Both the position numbers and the translations under genes were made by a program. DNA of 10,740 nucleotides, from assembly GCA_017503885.1 (NCBI GenBank), contig JAFVSF010000118.1, positions 1-10,740 on the forward strand, written 5' to 3'. Of this stretch, positions 4,743 to 10,740 are shown piece after piece. The first letter of the stretch is position 1. Each line of letters opens with the position of its first letter. This DNA comes from Clostridia bacterium (GTDB lineage: Bacteria > Bacillota > Clostridia > Christensenellales > Borkfalkiaceae). The notes below the pieces were generated by a model. That model had not been told where the DNA came from, searched no databases, and worked only from the letters and a program-made list of their open reading frames with translations.

Positions 4743-6599
4743 TTATCCTCTCAAAAGTTTATTATAATAGTAGATGGGCATTGCACTCCAACCGTGACAA
4801 AGACTTCCTGCCCCACCAAAATCGGCTTCGCCAAGCATAGTTTCCCAAAAAGACGTTGCACCCAAATCTAGCATCATCTTATATTTACTGCGTATATCTT
4901 GAAGTACGAAATCTTCATTTGATTTATCCATAAGCAAAGCATCGTAAACGTAACCAAGCATAGAAAGAGTCGCCTCTATTACCCCGTTGCCTTTTATTGC
5001 ACTGAGAAGATTTTTACCATTTAAGCCGACGAGTTTTGCAAAAGCATTGCCAAGTTGACTATACTTTTTCTCCCCCTCATTGCATAAGAAAAACATTCCT
5101 TTTTCTTCGTCGTAAAAGTTTTTTTCTATGGCATTTTTAATTTTTTCTTGGTCTACTTCAAAATCAGTGCCAAACTTATCGCAAAGTTTTTTAAATCGCT
5201 CGTAAGAATATAAAAAGGCACAGTTTAGTATTAAATCAAACTTGAATTTGTCTTGATTTTCGCCAAACCCGTCAGAACCATCTGCCCACTCGTAAAAATT
5301 CCAATAAGGAGCAGGAAGTATGCCTATAAGCCCGTTTTCGGCTATTTTCGCCTTAAAAAAGTTCATAATTTTGAGTAAAGTTGGCATAACTTCGCTTAAA
5401 ATTGTTTCATCTCCAGTATGCTCCACGTACTCAAAAACTGCAACGGGATACATAACAGAGAAAAATGGAATTGCAGGGGTGTTTACTGCAGGATAAGTGA
5501 GTTCTAAAAGCCCATCTTCCCTTAAACCATTACTCATAAATACGAGATTTGCTCTTTGAAAAGACGTATCTTCAAAAGCATAATAACCACAGAGCATTTG
5601 GTTTCTACTATCTAACACGTAAAGTGCTTGTTCTCGCCAAGGGCAATCTTCGTAATGCTCGTGCATGCAAAGGCGTAACGTTCTTACGCAAACGTCGTAA
5701 ATTTGCTTATCTATCCCTGTTAAAAACCCTTCTTTCTCTTTTTGTGGGTACATAACGGGAATAATACCTATCTTATTGATTTTTACCCCTTTTGGTGCAA
5801 AAACCTCTAAATATCTACCTGCAACACGGACAAAAAATTGCTCGAATTTGTTCACACCTTTTTTACAAGCGAAATCAAGAGAAAAATCTCTGCCATCTAT
5901 TAAATATCTAACCTGTCCGTCCTTTAAATGCTCGCCGTAGGCAATTTTAATTTCGCAATCTTCCTCGCATTCAAAATCAACTGCAAGATAACCTACCGTT
6001 TCTCTACCGAGGTCAAAAATGCGTTTGTCTTGAGCGAATATAGGCTTTGCACAAACAAAATCCCCCTCTATAAGTTTGTTAATAGGTCTTGGCTTTAAAT
6101 TATAGGTTAAATCAACCTCCACGCATTTGCCATATTCTATAGAATAGTCACTTACCATACCAGACGTGTAGCCAAGTTGAAAAGTTATTCTTCTACATCT
6201 ATTTTGAATATAGCCACCATGTAGGCCTCCTCTAGTTAAGTCTTGACTACTAAAGGCAACGGTTTGTCCACCTTGCTCAATGCTAAAAATTAAGCCACCT
6301 CGTTCTGCAATATGAGTTGAAGAGTTAAACCCCTCATTCCAAACTGTCACAGTCAACTGATTTTTGCCTTTTTTGCAATAAGCAGTAACGTCTATTTGGT
6401 CGAAATATTTTTCAAAGGTATAGCCTGCAAAAATTCCAAACCCTACTCTTTCTCCATTAACGTAAGCAACGTAATTTGTAACGGCACAAATATTTAGCAC
6501 TGTTTTATTGCCGTCGCATGAAAAATCTTGAGTGAAAGAACAGTATTCATCACTTTTTTTGCTATCTATCCACACCCAACGGGCTTTGCTATCTATCAT
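4743..6599 (-). CDS. GH78-type alpha-L-rhamnosidase, intracellular
   Basis: This 618-residue glycoside hydrolase should release alpha-linked L-rhamnose from plant glycosides, pectin or polysaccharides. Beta-rich N-terminal domains (about 1-285) include a jelly-roll with Y-V-A-Y-V-N-G-E-R-V-G (43-53), typical of carbohydrate-binding modules in the family. An (alpha/alpha)6 catalytic barrel runs from about 290 to 600. The active-site motif D-C-P-W-R-E-Q-A-L-Y-V-L-D gives Asp318, Arg322, Glu323 and Asp330. Their spacing matches the acidic/Arg set known from Bacillus RhaB (Asp567, Arg571, Glu572, Asp579 as I recall). Glu586 in S-F-W-E-T-M corresponds to the second catalytic carboxylate. There is no signal peptide, so it acts on imported oligosaccharides. 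It is shorter than many GH78 enzymes (often 850-1000), lacking extra N-terminal modules. It sits 2 bp after folA with an AAAGG site. GH106 or another rhamnosidase-like specificity is possible but less likely. Confidence 0.85.
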   Translation of the reverse strand: MIDSKARWVWIDSKKSDEYCSFTQDFSCDGNKTVLNICAVTNYVAYVNGERVGFGIFAGYTFEKYFDQIDVTAYCKKGKNQLTVTVWNEGFNSSTHIAERGGLIFSIEQGGQTVAFSSQDLTRGGLHGGYIQNRCRRITFQLGYTSGMVSDYSIEYGKCVEVDLTYNLKPRPINKLIEGDFVCAKPIFAQDKRIFDLGRETVGYLAVDFECEEDCEIKIAYGEHLKDGQVRYLIDGRDFSLDFACKKGVNKFEQFFVRVAGRYLEVFAPKGVKINKIGIIPVMYPQKEKEGFLTGIDKQIYDVCVRTLRLCMHEHYEDCPWREQALYVLDSRNQMLCGYYAFEDTSFQRANLVFMSNGLREDGLLELTYPAVNTPAIPFFSVMYPVAVFEYVEHTGDETILSEVMPTLLKIMNFFKAKIAENGLIGILPAPYWNFYEWADGSDGFGENQDKFKFDLILNCAFLYSYERFKKLCDKFGTDFEVDQEKIKNAIEKNFYDEEKGMFFLCNEGEKKYSQLGNAFAKLVGLNGKNLLSAIKGNGVIEATLSMLGYVYDALLMDKSNEDFVLQDIRSKYKMMLDLGATSFWETMLGEADFGGAGSLCHGWSAMPIYYYNKLLRG

Positions 6600-6601
6600 A
6601 A

Positions 6602-7102
6602 TTAAAGAGCCTTTACGTTGTTATTTTTATAAGTTGTAAATTTAATATTATATCCGTTGGTTTCTAAAGTTTCGCCCTCGAAAACACACTCGAAATCAGA
6701 ATGCTCGTCTAGATTGGTATAAAAGACTTCTGCCTCGCCGTCTGCATCTACTTTCGTTACTAAAACCTCTTGACAATAAGGGAGCATTGTTTTATAAAAC
6801 ATTGCACCACCGATAACGAAAACGTCTACCCCTTCGCCTTTTATAGCGTTTAACATATCATCTAAAGTGTGAACCATAACGGCGTCGTCACGCTCAATTC
6901 CCTCTGGGCAAAGAACTATGTTCTTTCTCTTTGGAAGAGGCTTGGAATTTGGAAAAGAGAGCAAGGTGTTATAACCCATACAAACGGTAGTTCCCGCCGT
7001 CTTTTCTCTAAAGAATTTCATATCTAAAGGAATATTAAACAAAAGGTCGTTCTTTTTGCCAATACCCCATTTTTTATCAACTGCAACTATTGCTCTTATC
7101 AT
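6602..7102 (-). CDS. folA: Dihydrofolate reductase
   Basis: This 166-residue cytosolic enzyme reduces dihydrofolate to tetrahydrofolate with NADPH. The signature runs A-V-D-K-K-W-G-I-G-K-K-N-D-L-L-F-N-I-P-L-D-M-K-F-F (7-31), with Asp27 as the substrate-protonating acid. M-G-Y-N-T (42-46) and L-P-K-R-K-N-I-V-L (56-64) follow, the latter with the Arg that grips the folate tail, and then the nucleotide-binding V-I-G-G-A-M-F-Y (96-103). Length is normal for bacterial DHFR. Departures from the common pattern are L-F-N where L-P-W is usual (no Trp in the M20-loop region) and Tyr44 where Escherichia coli has the NADPH-phosphate-binding Arg44. The start overlaps the thyA stop as ATGA, so translation is coupled to thymidylate synthase, whose by-product is its substrate. 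Confidence 0.95.
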   Translation of the reverse strand: MIRAIVAVDKKWGIGKKNDLLFNIPLDMKFFREKTAGTTVCMGYNTLLSFPNSKPLPKRKNIVLCPEGIERDDAVMVHTLDDMLNAIKGEGVDVFVIGGAMFYKTMLPYCQEVLVTKVDADGEAEVFYTNLDEHSDFECVFEGETLETNGYNIKFTTYKNNNVKAL

Positions 7103-7929
7103 ACTGCAACCTCTAATTTATCCTTTAAAGGAGTGGCCTCGTAGCCCTCGAGTTTAAAATCGTCTACTGTAAAGTCATAGAAATCTTTAACCTCTGGATT
7201 TATCCAAAGTTTTGGTGCTGGATATTCTGGATTTTCAAGCATTTGCTTAACAGCAGGAATATGTCTATCGTAAATATGTGCGTCTGCAATAACGTGAACG
7301 AGTTCGCCTGCTTTTAAACCAGAAACTTGAGCAATCATCATAAGGAGTGCGGCATATTGCATAACGTTCCAGTTGTTTGCTACTGCCATATCGTTTGAAC
7401 GTTGATTGAGTATTCCGTTTAACTTATCGCCAGAAACGTTAAACGTCATAGAATACGCACAAGGGTATAAATTCATTTCGTTAAGGTCTGCAAAGGTATA
7501 GATATTAGTCATAATTCTTCTAGACGTAGGATTATGCTTTAAATCGTATAAAACTCTGTCAACTTGGTCGAACTCTCCCTCTTTGTACTTGTGCTTAACA
7601 CCGAGTTGATAGCCGTAGGCTTTTCCAATCGTTCCGTCTTCGCCTGCCCAACTATCCCAAACGTGAGAATTGAGTTCACTTATTTTGTTTGATTTTTTTT
7701 GCCATATCCAAAGAATTTCATCAATAGCACTCTTTAAATATTGCTTTCTTATAGTCATTATAGGAAATTCTTTTTGAAGGTCGTAACGGTTTACTATGCA
7801 AAACTTTTTAACGGTGTGTGCAGGAGTGCCGTCAAGCCATCTTGGGCGTACTTCTCTATCGGTATCCCATACTCCGTTTTCTAAAATGTCTTTTACGTTT
7901 TCTTTAAAAATCTTATCTGCGTAACTCAT
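7099..7929 (-). CDS. thyA: Thymidylate synthase (ThyA), Bacillus/phi3T-like subtype
   Basis: This 276-residue enzyme converts dUMP and methylene-tetrahydrofolate to dTMP and dihydrofolate. The nucleophile is Cys157 in N-L-Y-P-C-A-Y-S. Arg137-Arg138 (P-T-S-R-R-I) come from the dimer partner and bind phosphate. Q-R-S-N-D (176-180), Asn188, and His218/Tyr220 in D-A-H-I-Y bind dUMP. The C-terminus L-E-V-A-V supplies the mobile tail that closes the site. The Cys is followed by Ala instead of the usual His; the Bacillus subtilis ThyA subtype likewise lacks that His, and the L-W-I-N-P-E-V-K-D-F-Y-D-F-T segment also matches that subtype. The ATG at 7929 is chosen because AAGGAG lies 7 bp upstream; a TTG at 7947 overlapping the previous stop has no such site. 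It overlaps folA by 4 bp, making a classic thyA-folA pair. Confidence 0.96.
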   Translation of the reverse strand: MSYADKIFKENVKDILENGVWDTDREVRPRWLDGTPAHTVKKFCIVNRYDLQKEFPIMTIRKQYLKSAIDEILWIWQKKSNKISELNSHVWDSWAGEDGTIGKAYGYQLGVKHKYKEGEFDQVDRVLYDLKHNPTSRRIMTNIYTFADLNEMNLYPCAYSMTFNVSGDKLNGILNQRSNDMAVANNWNVMQYAALLMMIAQVSGLKAGELVHVIADAHIYDRHIPAVKQMLENPEYPAPKLWINPEVKDFYDFTVDDFKLEGYEATPLKDKLEVAV

Positions 7930-7936
7930 ATTTCTT

Positions 7937-7942
7937 CTCCTT
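7937..7942 (-). promoter_or_regulatory. Ribosome binding site deciding the thyA start
   Basis: AAGGAG, 7 bp before the ATG at 7927-7929. It lies downstream of the alternative TTG (7945-7947) and so excludes that start. Confidence 0.85.
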
Positions 7943-7943
7943 A

Positions 7944-8723
7944 TCAAAAATTATCTTTTTCTTTTTTGCTCCATTTTTTTGCAACGTATCTGCATTGAAT
8001 AGATTTTGGCGTTATTTTTTCTATAAAATAAATGAATTTATTAAACGCACCGGGTATTACCCTCTGTTTATTTTTATCTAAGCCTTTTAAGGCTTTTTTT
8101 ACAACGAAATCAACGGGTTTTGAAGAGAGTTTCCCCGTAATCCCTTGAATTAGAATATCTTTTTTGATATCTTCTCTAGTTGGTACTGCTCCAGGCATCA
8201 AAGTTGTGATTTTAGCGTCTTTTACTTCGTAACGTAGACTTTTGAAAAAACTGTTTAAAGTAGTCTTCGTTGCCGAATAAATTGCAAAATACGGCATTGG
8301 AACAGTTCCACTCATACTAGATACCGTAAGTATTTTTAAATTCTTTTCTCTTCTTAGCAGTACGCCGTGAGTTATTGCAATAGTAGCCTCTACGTTTACC
8401 CTTATTTGAAAAGTTATTTTTTGGTGGGTGTATTTTATAAACTCTTTTTGAGTATCTACCCCTGCTACGTTTATAAGCCCACTAAATTTTATTTGTTTTT
8501 GGTCGGCAAAGGCAAACAAACTCTCCCTTTGATTAAAATCTGTTACGTCTGCCGAAAAAACTTCTATTTTTGCATTTGGGCGAATTGCTATAAGTTCATT
8601 TTTTAACTCGTTTAGCCTATCTTCACTTCTGCCCGTTATAAGCAAGTCGCTTCCCATAACGAGTTGACGACAAAACTCACTGCCTATGCCACCCGTTGCA
8701 CCCGTTATTAAAACGTAGCCCAC
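7944..8723 (-). CDS. Classical short-chain dehydrogenase/reductase
   Basis: This 259-residue NAD(P)-dependent oxidoreductase has a Rossmann fold. The cofactor motif is T-G-A-T-G-G-I-G (7-14), with T-G-R-S (35-38) after the second strand; an Arg there often means NADPH preference. A-D-V-T (58-61) contacts adenine, N-V-A-G (85-88) is the structural motif, and the catalytic set is Ser136 with Y-S-A-T-K (Tyr149, Lys153). The C-terminal region (about 200-259) is basic, with an F-I-Y-F-I-E-K-I hydrophobic stretch, as in the membrane-associated long-chain or lipid-type SDR subgroup. The true substrate cannot be read from the sequence. The start is GTG at 8721-8723, supported by GGAGGG 5 bp upstream; this site lies in the last codons of the YitT gene, which stops 1 bp before the GTG. 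Confidence 0.88.
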   Translation of the reverse strand: MGYVLITGATGGIGSEFCRQLVMGSDLLITGRSEDRLNELKNELIAIRPNAKIEVFSADVTDFNQRESLFAFADQKQIKFSGLINVAGVDTQKEFIKYTHQKITFQIRVNVEATIAITHGVLLRREKNLKILTVSSMSGTVPMPYFAIYSATKTTLNSFFKSLRYEVKDAKITTLMPGAVPTREDIKKDILIQGITGKLSSKPVDFVVKKALKGLDKNKQRVIPGAFNKFIYFIEKITPKSIQCRYVAKKWSKKEKDNF

Positions 8724-8724
8724 T

Positions 8725-9672
8725 TTAACCCTCCGTGTTAGTTTTTTTAATTATTTTAAAGTTACCAACCGTTTCGTTTACAGAGGTTATATATGCAAAC
8801 GTGCCATCGTACTTTCTTATTATATTTTCAAAATCAACGATTTGGTTTTTGTTTACTACACAAATAAGCAAAGCCTTATCTTGATGAGTGTACATACCTT
8901 GTGCGTGAACAACCGTTGCACTGTGTTTTAATTTTTTGATTATCTCTTGAGAAATTTCCTCTGGATAAGAAGTTACAACCTCAAATTTTAAAGCAGTTTT
9001 ATAACCCTTTAATACCGTATCGCCCATTTTTGAAGAAACAAAGCAATACATCACACATAAAAGCACTGGCTCTAAATTGAAAACTCCGTCTTCGCCGTAT
9101 GCAAAATATGAAAGGACTGCAACGAAACTATTTAAAGCAAACGTTACCCACATAATATTGAGTTCGGGGCGTTTTACTCTAACCATTCTTGCAATTACGT
9201 CCGTACCACCAGTGCACGAATTATGTCTTACGCAAAATCCATAGATTAGTCCGTTTAAAGCACCTGATGCTATAGGGGCTAAAATCGTACTTACCGACGT
9301 GTTTTTATATGCAAAAGCACTTAGATTTATTAAACCTTCGCCATCGCCGTTTACGGCTTTTCCTGCTACCACGTCGCCGTTTTTCATAATGAGAGTAAAA
9401 AACGAAAAGATTAAAACGTAACAAAGAGTTTTTAGTGCAAATTCTTTATCGACGGTTAAAAAGACTATTACTATCAAAGGTATATTGATAATAATCGACA
9501 TATAACCAACCGAAAACCCAAACAAGTGCTGAATTATCGTTGCTAAACCGTTTATACCAGCAGGGGCAAACGAATTTGGGAAAATAAGCACTTCGTATAT
9601 AAGAGCCATACAAAATGCAAGCCCTATTATCATACAGTATTCCACAATGCTTTTCTTTGTTTTTTCAATCAT
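8725..9672 (-). CDS. YitT-family membrane protein (DUF161 with DUF2179)
   Basis: This 315-residue integral membrane protein has about five hydrophobic segments (near 11-30, 55-73, 80-96, 128-147 and 172-192, with a further one near 200-214). Family signatures include F-A-P-A-G-I-N-G-L-A (35-44), close to the usual PGGVTG-like loop, and N-S-C-T-G-G-T-D-V-I-A (151-161), the classic S-T-G-G-T-D-I-I-A motif. A soluble C-terminal DUF2179 domain (about 228-305) carries the Y-T-H-x-x-K-x-L-L-x-C-V-V pattern of the family. Its transported substrate or function is not established. The start is the ATG at 9672, overlapping the MATE stop as ATGA, with AGAGG 7 bp upstream inside that gene. Full length for the family. 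Confidence 0.9.
   Translation of the reverse strand: MIEKTKKSIVEYCMIIGLAFCMALIYEVLIFPNSFAPAGINGLATIIQHLFGFSVGYMSIIINIPLIVIVFLTVDKEFALKTLCYVLIFSFFTLIMKNGDVVAGKAVNGDGEGLINLSAFAYKNTSVSTILAPIASGALNGLIYGFCVRHNSCTGGTDVIARMVRVKRPELNIMWVTFALNSFVAVLSYFAYGEDGVFNLEPVLLCVMYCFVSSKMGDTVLKGYKTALKFEVVTSYPEEISQEIIKKLKHSATVVHAQGMYTHQDKALLICVVNKNQIVDFENIIRKYDGTFAYITSVNETVGNFKIIKKTNTEG
8729..8734 (-). promoter_or_regulatory. Ribosome binding site deciding the GTG start of the SDR gene
   Basis: GGAGGG, 5 bp before the GTG, located inside the end of the upstream coding region. It is a near-perfect Shine-Dalgarno sequence and confirms the non-ATG start. Confidence 0.8.
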
Positions 9673-10740
9673 AACAAGACCTCTTGCTCAGGTTGATTAT
9701 TTTTTTCATCATCTAGTGCAATGTTGTTTATCCAAACGTCCTTTTTAACAAGCACGTAACCAACGACGCATTTGATTAAATCAACGCTTAAAACTATAGG
9801 ATATATTGAAAATATCGAAAGAGTTGTAAACGTTACTAAACATAGTGCTAGTGGCACGGAAACTGCCCAAACGAAAACACTGTCAAATATAAACGTTACG
9901 AGAGTTTTTCCTCCCGAACGGAGTGTAAAATAAGACGAGTGTAAAAACGCTTGAATAGGCAAGTTGAAAGACATTACCATAAGACAATACTTTGCAACGT
10001 CTCTCGCCTCTACCGTTACCTTGGTGTAAATACCTACTATAAAAGGCGAAACGCAAAGCATTATAATTCCAAATATCAAAGACACAAAAACTGAAAATGC
10101 AATGAGTTTTGTATCACAGTCTTTTGCCGTTTCAAAATCCCCTGCTCCTAAATAATAGCCAACCATAATGCCTACGGCGTTACCTAGTGAAAGAAAAGAA
10201 ATATTAAATACGTTTTGAATTGTAGACGCTATGTTAAAGCCTGCAAAAACTGCCAAACCTCTTACTGAATAGCATCTAATAAGCATAGTCATACCAAGCG
10301 ACCAAAGTGCCTCGTTGATAAATAACGGCAAAGCCCTTGTTCCTATTTCTAAAAATTTAGACAACGGAAGATAAAACTTTGTGTATGCTCCTTTAATAAA
10401 GTGGTATCTTCCACTTTTTAAATGCGTATATGCAACGACTATTATGCACTCTACAAACCTAGCTATAACCGTTGCAATTGCAGCACCATCTACTCCAAGT
10501 TCTGGTAGCCCCAATTTGCCGAAAATTAAAAGATAATTGAAAATAAAGTTTACAATTACGGCTATTGCACCTGCCACCATAGGCACAACCGTTTGACCAA
10601 TTTGCCTTAACGTGTCGCTATAACATTGGCAAAGAGCGTAAGGCACTAAACCGATTACTGCTATGCGAATATATCTTTTTGCATAATAGAGTGTAAGTTC
10701 TAAATCTCCTTCTAAACTGCCCTCGTTAATAAACAACGAG
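9669..10740 (-). CDS. MATE-family multidrug/metabolite efflux transporter, 5' end outside the window
   Basis: About 357 codons are visible; the reading frame runs open to the window edge. The in-frame TTG at 10734-10736 is a normal internal Leu, not a start. The part seen covers roughly the C-terminal three quarters of a MatE protein of about 450 residues. Counting from that Leu, the family hallmarks are N-F-I-F-N-Y-L-L-I-F-G followed by L-G-V-D-G-A-A-I-A-T-V-I-A-R (63-93), then G-N-A-V-G-I-M-V-G-Y-Y-L-G-A-G-D-F-E-T-A-K (185-205), the second-lobe motif. At least eight hydrophobic segments are present. Such proteins export cationic compounds using a sodium or proton gradient; the substrate is unknown. 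It is the most upstream visible gene of the seven-gene operon, so the operon promoter lies outside the window. Confidence 0.9.
   Translation of the reverse strand, partial: SLFINEGSLEGDLELTLYYAKRYIRIAVIGLVPYALCQCYSDTLRQIGQTVVPMVAGAIAVIVNFIFNYLLIFGKLGLPELGVDGAAIATVIARFVECIIVVAYTHLKSGRYHFIKGAYTKFYLPLSKFLEIGTRALPLFINEALWSLGMTMLIRCYSVRGLAVFAGFNIASTIQNVFNISFLSLGNAVGIMVGYYLGAGDFETAKDCDTKLIAFSVFVSLIFGIIMLCVSPFIVGIYTKVTVEARDVAKYCLMVMSFNLPIQAFLHSSYFTLRSGGKTLVTFIFDSVFVWAVSVPLALCLVTFTTLSIFSIYPIVLSVDLIKCVVGYVLVKKDVWINNIALDDEKNNQPEQEVLL

Noticed and set aside
7930..7947. Longer ThyA starting at TTG 7947
   Set aside because: The AAGGAG site lies between this TTG and the ATG at 7929, so it can only serve the ATG.

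Overview
The window comes from an AT-rich, low-GC, spore-forming Firmicute, most likely a Clostridia-type lineage. The evidence is a clear spoIIID gene, near-consensus housekeeping (sigma-A-type) promoters, strong AGGAGG-type ribosome binding sites, frequent TTG/GTG starts, and compact intergenic gaps with rho-independent hairpins. The species cannot be named from the sequence.

Left end (1-1680): the 5' part of a tRNA-Val(TAC) on the minus strand with its own promoter, then a small accessory-looking module. In that module an XRE-type regulator (+) is divergent from two tandem paralogous acidic lipoproteins (-). The shared 126-bp gap holds a perfect TTGACA-17-TATAAT promoter for the lipoprotein pair. 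One palindromic site fills that promoter's spacer and an identical palindrome sits at the expected transcription start. This is a readable repressor switch.

Middle (1700-4130): a minus-strand membrane-anchored protein with four DUF1508 (YegP-like) units and its own strong promoter; spoIIID (-); and, divergent from it, an unrecognised three-helix membrane protein (+) ending at a strong hairpin terminator.

Gap 4125-4408: this has no gene but is not empty. It holds nested perfect stems, GNRA-type loops, a duplicated 21-nt hairpin segment and a pair of 15-bp direct repeats, one of which overlaps the 3' end of the next gene. I read it as an unassigned structured RNA, possibly carried on a small inserted element.

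Right (4409-10740): one tightly packed minus-strand operon, in transcription order MATE transporter (5' end outside the window), YitT-family membrane protein, short-chain dehydrogenase, thyA, folA, GH78-type alpha-L-rhamnosidase, cupin. Junctions are ATGA overlaps, gaps of 1-2 bp, or a ribosome binding site inside the preceding gene. thyA and folA act together: ThyA makes dTMP and dihydrofolate, and DHFR recycles the latter to tetrahydrofolate. The rhamnosidase and cupin look like a sugar-handling pair added downstream. No transposase, phage gene or CRISPR array is visible.
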